Shown here piece by piece: positions 8,239-15,649 of a stretch of 64,000 nt of DNA. Source of the stretch: CBFGTV01 sp965652145 (GTDB taxonomy: Bacteria > Bacillota > Clostridia > Peptostreptococcales > Natronincolaceae); the NCBI GenBank assembly GCA_965652145.1, contig CBFGTV010000002.1, forward strand, positions 59,129 through 123,128, given 5' to 3'. Under the pieces are notes generated by a model. It worked only from the letters and a program-made list of their open reading frames with translations, was not told the DNA's origin and did not search any database. Position 1 is the stretch's first letter, and every line of letters starts with the position of its first letter. Position numbers and translations under genes: made by a program.

Positions 8239-9031
8239 AGATATTACCATAGGACAATATTATCCAACGGGGTCCATTATACACCAGCTAGATCCCAGAA
8301 CCAAAATAGTAGGAACCTTTGCCCTTATTGTGGGGCTGTTTATTGTCAGCAATTTTATTGCCTATGGCTTTGTTACGGCCTTTATCCTCGGCTGCATACT
8401 GATTTCAAAAATTCCAGTGAAGTATATGCTTAAGGGCATTAAACCCCTCAGGTTTATTATCCTAATCACCTTTTTAATTAATATATTCATGACAAAGGGT
8501 GAAATTATATTAAGGCTGGGGCCATTGAATGTAACCGCCGAGGGCCTGTATCAAGGCATATTTATGGCAATCAGGCTGATTCTTCTGGTAATGGGAACCT
8601 CTATCCTAACCTTAACCACCTCTCCCATTGCCCTGACCGATGGTATCGAAAATCTATTGAAGCCCTTTAAAAAAATTGGAATTCCAGCCCATGAGCTGGC
8701 CATGATGATGACCATTGCCCTCAGGTTTATTCCAACACTGCTAGAGGAGACAGATAAGATTATGAAGGCCCAGATGGCCAGGGGGGCCGACTTTGAAAGC
8801 GGGAACATCATTAATCGGGCAAAGGGCCTGGTGCCCCTTTTAGTACCTTTATTTATCAGCTCCTTTAGAAGGGCCGACGAATTGGCCATGGCAATGGAGG
8901 CCCGATGCTATCGTGGTGGTGACAATCGAACAAGGATGAAGCAGCTTCAGATGACAGGTAAGGATTATTCAAGCCTTGCGGCCATTACAGGGCTATTACT
9001 GATATTAATTGCCATAAGAACCTTTATGTAA
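8231..9031 (+). CDS. ecfT: Energy-coupling factor transporter transmembrane protein EcfT
   Basis: EcfT is the membrane scaffold that transmits ATPase movement to the substrate-binding S component. The 266-residue product has about five to six membrane segments. It carries the two short Ala-Arg-Gly type coupling motifs: ARG in MKAQMARGADFE and the matching AMEARCYRGG near residue 225. It overlaps ecfA2 and is followed by truA, a gene order common in Clostridia and Bacilli downstream of rplQ. Confidence 0.95.
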   Translation: MLKDITIGQYYPTGSIIHQLDPRTKIVGTFALIVGLFIVSNFIAYGFVTAFILGCILISKIPVKYMLKGIKPLRFIILITFLINIFMTKGEIILRLGPLNVTAEGLYQGIFMAIRLILLVMGTSILTLTTSPIALTDGIENLLKPFKKIGIPAHELAMMMTIALRFIPTLLEETDKIMKAQMARGADFESGNIINRAKGLVPLLVPLFISSFRRADELAMAMEARCYRGGDNRTRMKQLQMTGKDYSSLAAITGLLLILIAIRTFM

Positions 9032-9090
9032 TATTGACCTATTGGTCAATTATAATTCAATCCCATTATCACGTTGACAGGGTGAGATCG

Positions 9091-9840
9091 TTGAGAAATA
9101 TCTTAATAGAAATAGAATATGACGGCACCAATTATTATGGGTGGCAGTTGCAGCCCAGGGGGAAGACCATTCAGGCAGAAATCATTAAATCCTTAAGAAA
9201 GCTGACAGGTACTGAAGTGGCAGTTCATGGTGCAGGCAGAACCGATTCCGGAGTCCATGCCCGGGGCCAGACTGCCTCCTTTATGCTGGAGAACAGTATT
9301 CCCACCGAAAGAATTCCCCTGGCCATGAACAGACTACTGCCCATGGATATCAGCGTCAGGGCGGCCCATAATATGAGTAAGGATTTCCACGCCCGATACA
9401 GTGCCATAGGAAAGCGTTATAGCTACCAAATTTTCCAGGGGGTTAACCGTAGTGCCCTGCTAAGAAATTATAGCTATCATGTAATGAATTCCTTAAATTT
9501 GGAAAGAATGAAAATAGGGGCAGCGATGCTGGTGGGTACCCACGATTTTAAGGGATTTATGTCTACCGGCAGCAGCGTTAAAAATACGGAGCGAACCATT
9601 CATACCATAGATTTTAAAGAACAGGGAGAGAGCCTGTGGATTTCCTTTGAAGGCAATGGCTTTCTCTACAACATGGTTAGAATTATGGTGGGAACCCTGA
9701 TAGAAATTGGTTTGGAAAGAAGGCCCCTTGATCATATTGAGCTGGCTCTAACGCACCAAAACCGTAGTTATGCCGGGCCCACGGCTCCGCCCCAGGGTCT
9801 GTTTTTAGATAAGGTATTTTACCATGAATTAGAGCCATAG
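9091..9840 (+). CDS. truA: tRNA pseudouridine(38-40) synthase TruA
   Basis: Makes pseudouridine at positions 38-40 of the tRNA anticodon stem. The catalytic Asp lies in AGRTDSGVHA and other family stretches are IEYDGTNYYGWQLQ and FLYNMVRIMVGTL. I prefer TTG 9091 as start because agggtgag lies at a good distance upstream and the product (249 residues) then begins like other TruA proteins. GTG 9082 and a more distant TTG at 9034 are open alternatives. It follows ecfT by 59 bases. Confidence 0.93.
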   Translation: MRNILIEIEYDGTNYYGWQLQPRGKTIQAEIIKSLRKLTGTEVAVHGAGRTDSGVHARGQTASFMLENSIPTERIPLAMNRLLPMDISVRAAHNMSKDFHARYSAIGKRYSYQIFQGVNRSALLRNYSYHVMNSLNLERMKIGAAMLVGTHDFKGFMSTGSSVKNTERTIHTIDFKEQGESLWISFEGNGFLYNMVRIMVGTLIEIGLERRPLDHIELALTHQNRSYAGPTAPPQGLFLDKVFYHELEP

Positions 9841-9879
9841 GCCAGGATGGATAAATTGCCAAGGGTATGATTTTACCCC

Positions 9880-9908
9880 TTGACACGCTAGGTAGGTTGT
9901 ATTACAAT
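9880..9908 (+). promoter_or_regulatory. Sigma-A promoter of rplM-rpsI
   Basis: TTGACA at 9880-9885 and TACAAT at 9903-9908, spaced by 17 bases, form a near-consensus promoter. It leaves a leader of about 85 bases before rplM. Leaders before rplM in Firmicutes are often L13-responsive RNA elements; I could not confirm such a fold here by eye. Confidence 0.85.
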
Positions 9909-10001
9909 ATATACAGTGTGTAAAATCGATCCACTCGCCCCGGATCTTGACACATAGATGGAACGGCAAAATTAAGCTTTGATACGTATTAAGGAGGGAA
10001 A

Positions 10002-10433
10002 ATGATGAAGTCATATATGGCTAAGACTAATGAAGTAGAAAAGAAGTGGTACCTGGTTGATGCTGAAGGCAAAACCTTAGGTCGTTTAGCCACAGAGGTT
10101 GCTACTATATTAAGAGGTAAACATAAACCAGAATATACACCCCATGTAGATACAGGAGACTTTGTAATCATCATTAATGCAGAAAAGGTTGCATTAACAG
10201 GTAAAAAGTTAGATCAAAAGTTCTATACTTATCATACAGGCCATCCAGGTGGATTAAAACAAATATCCTTCAGAAAAATGCTTCAGGATAAGCCAGAACA
10301 ATTGGTGTACAATTCCATTAGAGGAATGCTACCTAAAACAAGATTAGGCAGACAAATGGTTAAAAAATTAAAGGTGTACGCTGGCGGACAGCATAACCAT
10401 GAAGCGCAAAAGCCAGTTAAACTTGAGCTATAA
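10002..10433 (+). CDS. rplM: 50S ribosomal protein L13
   Basis: L13 is an early-assembling 50S protein. The 143-residue product has the typical stretches KWYLVDAEGKTLGRLA, FVIIINAEKVALTGKK and GMLPKTRLGRQM. Two adjacent ATG codons (10002 and 10005) follow aaggaggg; either could be used. It forms an operon with rpsI under the promoter at 9880-9908. Confidence 0.98.
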   Translation: MMKSYMAKTNEVEKKWYLVDAEGKTLGRLATEVATILRGKHKPEYTPHVDTGDFVIIINAEKVALTGKKLDQKFYTYHTGHPGGLKQISFRKMLQDKPEQLVYNSIRGMLPKTRLGRQMVKKLKVYAGGQHNHEAQKPVKLEL

Positions 10434-10466
10434 AAAGGTTGAGGTCGAAAGGAGGAGTTATTGAAG

Positions 10467-10859
10467 ATGGCAAAATTAGCTTATTACGGAACAGGTAGAA
10501 GAAAAAAATCAATTGCTAGAGTTAGATTGGTTCCAGGTGAAGGGAACATCACAATAAATAAAAGAGATATTGAAGAATATTTCAATTATGAAACCTTAAA
10601 AAGAGAAGTAAAGCAACCATTGGCATTAACCGATACATTAAGCAAATATGATGTAATTGCCCTGGTTAATGGTGGTGGCTTCACAGGCCAAGCAGGTGCC
10701 TTAAGACATGGTATTGCCAGAGCACTGGTAAAATCAGATGAAGAATTAAGAGCTGCATTAAAAAAGGCAGGCTTCTTAACTCGAGATGCAAGGGCCAAGG
10801 AAAGAAAGAAATACGGCTTAAAGGCAGCAAGACGTGCGCCTCAGTTTTCAAAGAGATAA
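10467..10859 (+). CDS. rpsI: 30S ribosomal protein S9
   Basis: S9 is a 30S head protein whose C-terminal tail reaches the P-site tRNA. The product begins MAKLAYYGTGRRKKSIARV and ends RRAPQFSKR, the conserved tail. I place the start at ATG 10467 by homology to the family; TTG 10461 is closer to the aaaggagg site and could also be used, adding two residues. It is the last gene of the rplM operon, followed by a terminator at 10875-10910. Confidence 0.97.
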   Translation: MAKLAYYGTGRRKKSIARVRLVPGEGNITINKRDIEEYFNYETLKREVKQPLALTDTLSKYDVIALVNGGGFTGQAGALRHGIARALVKSDEELRAALKKAGFLTRDARAKERKKYGLKAARRAPQFSKR

Positions 10860-10874
10860 TTTTATTTCAATACA

Positions 10875-10910
10875 AAATCTCCAAATCATTACGATTTGGG
10901 GATTTATTTA
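10875..10910 (+). terminator. Terminator after rpsI
   Basis: A 13-bp stem with one G-T pair, AAATCTCCAAATC (10875-10887) and GATTTGGGGATTT (10893-10905), with a 5-base loop and a T-rich tail. Confidence 0.8.
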
Positions 10911-10965
10911 TTATACCGGTCACCTATGCTATACTGAGATAAAAGGTCCACCGGGGGGAGTTAGG

Positions 10966-11298
10966 ATGAAGAAATTATATATCATTTTTAAACTATTGAT
11001 TATTTTTAATTCCTTAACGAATCTACTATGGCTAATGTATGAAGGCCCAGTCTACATTTATGCTATCAACCTGCTCATTTCAATGGTTCCTGTAGTCGTT
11101 ATTTTATTTACCAATGGGAAGGGGCAACTAAAATGGCTATTATATGTCTTGCCAGTAGTATTGATCTTTGAGCCTGTTATCGTATATACCAAATACGCAT
11201 CTATTCCCCTGACATTTTTGGCCATTGTAATGGGGATTGTAATTTATACTTTTTTATATCATTACTACCATTATGAATATGATTACCTGCAGGATTAA
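10966..11298 (+). CDS. Small membrane protein of unknown function
   Basis: A 110-residue protein with about four hydrophobic segments and no motif I recognise. ATG 10966 follows ggggggagttagg; an upstream in-frame extension runs back into rpsI and has no ribosome binding site. The C terminus is rich in Tyr and His (YHYYHYEYDY). It stands alone between the rpsI terminator and a convergent PadR gene, with a shared hairpin at 11341-11372. I can give no function. Confidence 0.7.
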   Translation: MKKLYIIFKLLIIFNSLTNLLWLMYEGPVYIYAINLLISMVPVVVILFTNGKGQLKWLLYVLPVVLIFEPVIVYTKYASIPLTFLAIVMGIVIYTFLYHYYHYEYDYLQD

Positions 11299-11340
11299 AT
11301 TTTGAAATCAAAGATAAATGAAAATAAAAAGTGTAACAAA

Positions 11341-11372
11341 AAATCCCTCAAATTATGGTGTTTGGGGGATTT
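11341..11372. terminator. Bidirectional terminator
   Basis: A 12-bp stem, AAATCCCTCAAA with TTTGGGGGATTT (one G-T pair) and an 8-base loop. T-rich sequence follows on the plus strand and A-rich sequence lies at the other end. It separates the small membrane protein gene from the convergent PadR gene. Confidence 0.75.
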
Positions 11373-11378
11373 TATTAA

Positions 11379-11687
11379 TTAATCTTTAATTTCCTTAAAA
11401 AGCTCGTAGGCCTTTTTTTTCGCCTCTTCCAAAATCTCAATTCCCAAAGGGGTAATTCCATAGTATTTACGAACCTTTCCCTCGACGATCCTTTCCTCCA
11501 TTTGTAATAGGCCATTAGATTCCATACTGTGCAGCAGTGGATAGAGGGTGCCCGGACTCATATCATAGTCATGCTCCTTCAGTTCTTCAATCATCCATGA
11601 ACCGTAAAAGGGCGAAACCTTAGCGTGGTGTAATATATGGATTTGAATAAACCCCAGAAAGAACCTTCTAAGAATTTTAGCTTGCAT
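11379..11687 (-). CDS. PadR family transcriptional regulator
   Basis: A 102-residue winged-helix regulator of the short PadR class. The family signature is clear: LGFIQIHILHHAKVSPFYGSWM at the start of the helix-turn-helix, then the MSPGTLYPLLHSMESNGLL recognition helix and wing. PadR proteins usually repress themselves and neighbouring transporter or stress genes in response to small ligands. An operator-like palindrome overlaps its own promoter at 11716-11744. The neighbouring chrA gene is divergently oriented, so joint control is plausible but not shown. Confidence 0.92.
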   Translation of the reverse strand: MQAKILRRFFLGFIQIHILHHAKVSPFYGSWMIEELKEHDYDMSPGTLYPLLHSMESNGLLQMEERIVEGKVRKYYGITPLGIEILEEAKKKAYELFKEIKD

Positions 11688-11715
11688 AATAAATCATCTC
11701 CTGATACAATTTACT

Positions 11716-11744
11716 TATCGAAAACCGATATCGAATATTGATAT
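11716..11744. promoter_or_regulatory. Probable PadR operator
   Basis: Two nested inverted repeats, TATCG-N5-CGATA (11716-11730) and ATATC-N7-GATAT (11728-11744), lie just downstream of the -10 box of the PadR gene. ATATC/GATAT half-sites are common for PadR-family regulators, so autorepression is likely. Confidence 0.6.
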
Positions 11745-11745
11745 A

Positions 11746-11775
11746 ATTATAGCATATGTTTTTATAGCAATTCAA
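11746..11775 (-). promoter_or_regulatory. Promoter of the PadR gene
   Basis: On the minus strand TTGAAT (11775-11770) and TATAAT (11751-11746) are 18 bases apart. The palindromic operator lies immediately downstream. Confidence 0.65.
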
Positions 11776-11840
11776 TAGATAATAAAAAAGAACAAAAACC
11801 TAACTAGGTAAAAAGTTATTTATGGAAGGCGGTGTTAGGT

Positions 11841-12935
11841 ATGAAGGAAATTTTTTTGTACTTTATAAAAATAGGATTTTTAGGGTTTGGTGGGCCGATG
11901 GCCCATATCGCCATGATGGATGAGGAATTGGTTGAAAAGCGGAAATGGCTCTCAAAGGAGGGTTTTTTAGAGGGAATTGCAATATGCAATATGCTACCGG
12001 GGCCGGCATCTACTCAACTGGGAATCTATATGGGCTATGTCAAAGGAGGATTATGGGGCGGAATCATAGCCGGTACAGCCTTTATTTTTCCAGCCTTTAT
12101 TATAATGGTAGCATTAAGCTATTTATATTTTAACTATGGTACCTATCTACAAATACAGGGAATCCTCTATGGCATCAATCCCCTGGTGATTGCCCTGATT
12201 AGTATCTCCCTGATAAAAATGGCAAGGAAGTCCATAGCTGACCACGCAGGGGTTATAATATTAATTGTCAGTGCATGTCTTGTCTATTTTTTTAACTTCA
12301 ATACCATATTGGTTATGCTTTTGGCAGGGTTAGTTGGAATAACCATATACCACCTGCCTAAGGGCGGTAATAGGGCTTATGCTATAGCCCTACTTCTGCC
12401 CCTTCATTCCAGCTTAACAAGGCTGTTTACATTTTTTCTAAAGGTGGGTTCCTTTATTTACGGCGGCGGATTAGTGATTATTCCCTTTATAGAGCAAGAG
12501 GTGGTTCAACGGCTTGGATGGCTAACTCAGCAGGAATTTTTGGCGGGTATTGCCCTGGGAGAAGTGACTCCGGGGCCCGTTGTAATCACTTCTGCCTTTA
12601 TAGGCTATGGTGTCTACAGTTTTTTGGGAGCGGCTGTTGCAACACTGGCTATTTTTTTACCCTCCTTTGTTTTCATATTGGCAGCCGCCCCCTATTTAAA
12701 AAAGCTAAAAGATATACGGTGGATAAAAGCTTTTTTAAAGGGGGTCAATGGGGCAGTCATAGGAACCATTTTGGCTGCCAGTCTGAAGCTGGTACCCAAT
12801 GCCCTGGTGGATCTCTGGACAGTACTGATTGCCCTGGGGGGATTCGTAGCCTTAATGAAATATAAGGCTAATATATTGTTCAGTGTAAGCATTTCAGGAA
12901 TCCTAGGAGTTGTCATAACATATCTCATCAAATAG
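11841..12935 (+). CDS. chrA: Chromate transporter ChrA, two-domain form
   Basis: A membrane transporter of the CHR family, which exports chromate and possibly sulfate-like anions. The 364-residue protein contains two CHR repeats. The first begins FIKIGFLGFGGPMAHIAMM with the ICNMLPGPASTQLG motif; the second, from about residue 195, has FLKVGSFIYGGGLVIIP and IALGEVTPGPVVITSAF. ATG 11841 follows ggaaggcggtg; GTG 11832 is in frame but too near the site. A short ACCTA-N2-TAGGT inverted repeat lies at 11798-11809. Physiological substrate in an anaerobe is uncertain. Confidence 0.9.
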   Translation: MKEIFLYFIKIGFLGFGGPMAHIAMMDEELVEKRKWLSKEGFLEGIAICNMLPGPASTQLGIYMGYVKGGLWGGIIAGTAFIFPAFIIMVALSYLYFNYGTYLQIQGILYGINPLVIALISISLIKMARKSIADHAGVIILIVSACLVYFFNFNTILVMLLAGLVGITIYHLPKGGNRAYAIALLLPLHSSLTRLFTFFLKVGSFIYGGGLVIIPFIEQEVVQRLGWLTQQEFLAGIALGEVTPGPVVITSAFIGYGVYSFLGAAVATLAIFLPSFVFILAAAPYLKKLKDIRWIKAFLKGVNGAVIGTILAASLKLVPNALVDLWTVLIALGGFVALMKYKANILFSVSISGILGVVITYLIK

Positions 12936-12938
12936 AAG
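12910..12938 (+). promoter_or_regulatory. Possible promoter of the structured RNA
   Basis: TTGTCA at 12910-12915 and TAGAAG at 12933-12938 with 17 bases between, overlapping the end of chrA. The -10 match is weak, but it would start RNA near 12945, just before the long-range stem at 12964. Confidence 0.35.
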
Positions 12939-12944
12939 CAGACC

Positions 12945-13163
12945 CTTTAACCTACCCAAACGGCTAGTATCCTGTGTCAGTTAAAAGACGAGATAAGGCC
13001 TGAGACAAATTTTCTAAAAGTAAGGTGTAGGAGGAAGCCATATCGGGCAATATGGCGACTGAAGACAACGCAACTGTTTTGGGAAATTTGGCTAGGGATA
13101 GTCCGTTAATTTAGATGATGCAGGATACTAGTATTTCATAATGAAGAATACTGGTCTTTTTTT
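12945..13163 (+). ncRNA. Unassigned structured RNA closed by a 16-bp long-range stem, with terminator
   Basis: Most of the 410-base gap between chrA and cwlD is filled by this element. Bases 12964-12979 pair with 13116-13131 over 16 positions (14 Watson-Crick, 2 G-T), enclosing 136 bases. Inside are a second long-range helix (13006-13014 with 13082-13090, 9 bp) and a 7-bp hairpin, GCCATAT-N6-ATATGGC (13037-13056). The element ends in an intrinsic terminator (13127-13163) whose 5' arm overlaps the outer stem by five bases. It is either a stand-alone ncRNA or a riboswitch-like leader. The fold does not match FMN, TPP, SAM, lysine, cobalamin or ydaO consensus as I know them. A large ornate class such as raiA cannot be excluded. 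Confidence 0.6.
13127..13163 (+). terminator. Terminator of the structured RNA
   Basis: Stem ACTAGTATT (13127-13135) with AATACTGGT (13147-13155), one G-T pair, then C and seven T. It lies about 180 bases before cwlD, so it ends the RNA rather than a gene. Confidence 0.85.
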
Positions 13164-13345
13164 ATGGTTTCTTTATTTTTCCCGGGAAATAGGTCGAACA
13201 GTTGAGGTAAATAATAAAACATGTCGGATAAACAATAATTAACCGAAGGAAAAGTTTCCAATATATTTTCATGACCCCAATCGTATAGCTTACTATTATT
13301 TGCCATATATATAGACAGAGAAGAATTTCGGCGGGAGGGGTCATA

Positions 13346-14053
13346 TTGGTTTTTTTCATTAGAAAAAAGTGGCTGGTGTGGATCGGTGTAATAATCAGCT
13401 TATTACTCATTATGCTTGTTATAAAATTTACTAAAAATGAAACCATAGCAACAATGAATTTACCTGCAACGGCTAAGGTAGTCATAATTGACCCAGGCCA
13501 CGGAGGAATTGATCCGGGTGCCGTTGCAAAGGACGGAACCATTGAGAAGGACATTAATTTAAGCATCGGGCTCCACTTAAGGGAATATTTAGAACAAAGC
13601 GGTGCCTATGTGATCATGACAAGGGATACAGATAAAGGACTATATACGAATTCCAGTAAAAATAAAAAACGTACAGATCTGGAAAAAAGAAAGGAAATCG
13701 TTCAAAACAGTGGTGGGGATTTATTTATATCCATCCATTTAAATAGCTTTACCCAAAACAGATATTATGGAGCCCAAACCTTTTATCCAAAGGAAAATCT
13801 TTTGGGTAAGGAGCTGGCCCGAATCATACAGGAGGAACTAATCAAAAATCTCGATACCGAGAATACCCGAGTGCCCTTGCCTCGTGAGGATATCTATATC
13901 ATACGGGATTTGAATCTTCCCTCGGTTCTGGTGGAATGTGGATTTTTGTCTAATCCCCAGGAGTTAAAAAAATTAAAGGATTCAGACTACCAGAAGAAAA
14001 TAGCCTGGGCCCTTTATGTAGGTATCCAGCGATATTTTAATGAAGCTCGTTAA
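13346..14053 (+). CDS. cwlD: N-acetylmuramoyl-L-alanine amidase CwlD
   Basis: Amidase_3 family hydrolase that removes peptide side chains from muramic acid. CwlD acts in spore cortex formation, preparing muramic lactam needed for germination. An N-terminal signal-anchor is at residues 8-28. The zinc-binding family motifs follow: IIDPGHGGIDPGA (His), TIEKDINLSIG (Glu), LFISIHLNSF (His) and VLVECGFLSNPQE with the catalytic Glu. The TTG start at 13346 follows a strong gggagggg site and no ATG fits. The length of 235 residues agrees with CwlD rather than larger amidases. Confidence 0.93.
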   Translation: MVFFIRKKWLVWIGVIISLLLIMLVIKFTKNETIATMNLPATAKVVIIDPGHGGIDPGAVAKDGTIEKDINLSIGLHLREYLEQSGAYVIMTRDTDKGLYTNSSKNKKRTDLEKRKEIVQNSGGDLFISIHLNSFTQNRYYGAQTFYPKENLLGKELARIIQEELIKNLDTENTRVPLPREDIYIIRDLNLPSVLVECGFLSNPQELKKLKDSDYQKKIAWALYVGIQRYFNEAR

Positions 14054-14074
14054 AAATTGAATGTGTATAAAATT

Positions 14075-14207
14075 TGTGGATAATGTGCATAACTTCAGAG
14101 CAATAGAAAATTATATCTTTAATTCAAAGGTGAAAGCCAAAATGTAAAGAGGTCTAATGTGCACAAATTATCCAGAAACATGTGGACAAAATATAACCCA
14201 TTAGACC
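14075..14207. promoter_or_regulatory. Cluster of DnaA-box-like sites
   Basis: The 200-base gap after cwlD holds one perfect DnaA box (TGTGGATAA, minus orientation, 14075-14083). There are also two 8-of-9 matches, TTATCCAGA (14168-14176) and TGTGGACAA (14181-14189). The last two sit in the loop of an inverted repeat GGTCTAATG/CATTAGACC (14151-14159 and 14199-14207). A 9-base direct repeat TAATGTGCA occurs at 14081 and 14155. This is not oriC by context, but may be a DnaA-titrating cluster. Confidence 0.5.
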
Positions 14208-14254
14208 CTTCTCATTATTATAACAATGATAAGGCTATTTTTTGAAATACACTA

Positions 14255-14626
14255 TTAAAAAGTTTTACCAGGAATAATTGCATCAATTATTCCAATGACT
14301 AAGGCACCTAAAATGGCCCCTAAAGGTGTAACTCGCATGGCGGGCACAAAATACTGGGTGGCATAAAGGACGATGGCTGCCACAATAAACCCGGTGATTC
14401 CCCTTCCAAAGGGAGAAGCATCAAATTTGGCAATTCTAAAAATGAGATAATCAATTAAGCTGATAATGGCTGCAGCAAGTAGAATACTACCCATGCCTCG
14501 TATTGAAAAACCTGGTGTTAGAAAAGCAGCTACAGAAATAACAATGGCTGAAACAATAAATCTGATGATAAAGCTAATCCAACCATTGGAATTAGCTGTA
14601 CGACTATCTCTTCTTTCTTCAGACAT
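14255..14626 (-). CDS. Phage holin family 4 / YvlD-like membrane protein
   Basis: A 123-residue protein with four hydrophobic segments after a short polar N terminus (MSEERRDSRTANSNG). It resembles the PF04020 'phage holin family 4' proteins, which are widespread chromosomal membrane proteins and not evidence of a phage here. The gene stands alone between cwlD and the YibQ-like gene, with a cctcc-type ribosome binding site on the minus strand at about 14633-14638. The function is unknown. Confidence 0.8.
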   Translation of the reverse strand: MSEERRDSRTANSNGWISFIIRFIVSAIVISVAAFLTPGFSIRGMGSILLAAAIISLIDYLIFRIAKFDASPFGRGITGFIVAAIVLYATQYFVPAMRVTPLGAILGALVIGIIDAIIPGKTF

Positions 14627-14745
14627 AAAACTACCTCCTCAAATAAGATTTAAATATAGCATTTGATAAAAATAATATTTTATTCAAATTTTCTCTTTTT
14701 TTTTTGAAAAAAACAAGTTAAAAAGGTCAAAAGGAGGTAATCATT

Positions 14746-15576
14746 TTGAAAAAGACCTTAAGGGTAGTAACATTGTCAAAAGAAGTAATCATTTATATGA
14801 TTTTAGGATTTATATTACTTTTGCCAATCAATTTTTTTTATGTTTATCAAAATACCAACACATGGAGGGTTAATAGAGATCATCAGGAAGCTAAATATCA
14901 GGTTGCCATTATCATAGACGATTTCGGAAACAATCAAAAGGGCACCGAAGAAATGCTCAATCTTGGAATCCCATTGACTTGTGCAGTCATTCCTTTTTTA
15001 GAGCATAGTGCCGAGGAGGCTGAAAAGGCCTACCAATTAGGCCATGAGGTAATCATTCATTTACCAATGGAACCACACCACGGTGATCCCCGATGGTTGG
15101 GAGAAAGGGGTATTACAGTTAATCTATCGGCGGAAGAGGTAGAACAAATCGTAAGGGCCGCAATTGATCATATTCCCCAAGCCGTAGGCTTAAACAATCA
15201 TATGGGATCAAAGGCCAGTGAAGACAAACGAATCGTAGCGGCTATTGTAGAGGTGCTTCAGGCAAATAGCATGTATATTGTAGACAGTAAGACAAGCTAC
15301 AAATCAGTCATCAAAAAAGTTGCAGCAGAAAAGGGAGTAATGGTTCTGGAACGCAGCGTATTCCTGGATAATGAAAAAAATAAAGAAAAAATAAAGGATC
15401 AATTAAGGCAATTAGCCCAAATTGCCATTAAAGAGCAAAGCGCCGTAGCCATAGGCCATGTAGGACCAGAGGGAGGGTTAATCACTGCCCGGGCCATTAA
15501 AGAAATGGAAGAAGAGATGAAGGAAATGGGGATTGAGTTTGTAAAGGTATCGACCCTGCTGAGAGGCCATCAATAG
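14746..15576 (+). CDS. Divergent polysaccharide deacetylase (YibQ family)
   Basis: A 276-residue protein with one N-terminal membrane segment (about residues 14-34) and an extracellular domain of the PF04748 divergent polysaccharide deacetylase family. Family features include VAIIIDDFGNNQKGTEEMLNL, EVIIHLPMEPH and GLNNHMGSKAS. These proteins have a NodB-like barrel and are thought to act on cell-wall glycans, although activity is mostly unproven. TTG 14746 follows aaaggaggtaatcatt and no in-frame ATG is close. It lies 73 bases before the Mrp gene and may share its transcript. Confidence 0.9.
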   Translation: MKKTLRVVTLSKEVIIYMILGFILLLPINFFYVYQNTNTWRVNRDHQEAKYQVAIIIDDFGNNQKGTEEMLNLGIPLTCAVIPFLEHSAEEAEKAYQLGHEVIIHLPMEPHHGDPRWLGERGITVNLSAEEVEQIVRAAIDHIPQAVGLNNHMGSKASEDKRIVAAIVEVLQANSMYIVDSKTSYKSVIKKVAAEKGVMVLERSVFLDNEKNKEKIKDQLRQLAQIAIKEQSAVAIGHVGPEGGLITARAIKEMEEEMKEMGIEFVKVSTLLRGHQ

Positions 15577-15649
15577 GGATTTTATAGCAGTTTAAAGGCA
15601 TGAAATTGGGTAATAATTAAGATAACTAATAAAGGAAGAAGGTATAGTA

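Noticed and set aside
12945..13163. Assigning the chrA-cwlD RNA to the ydaO (c-di-AMP) riboswitch because a cell-wall hydrolase follows
   Set aside because: The conserved ydaO core sequences are not present, and the terminator is 180 bases from the cwlD start.
13162..13566. 134-codon frame antisense to cwlD
   Set aside because: It is the reverse shadow of the cwlD coding sequence; no start signal.
14075..14207. Chromosomal origin of replication at the DnaA-box cluster
   Set aside because: No dnaA, dnaN, rpmH or gyr genes nearby and too few boxes for a typical oriC.
14255..14626. Evidence for a prophage from a 'holin family' protein
   Set aside because: This family is widespread on chromosomes and no other phage gene is nearby.
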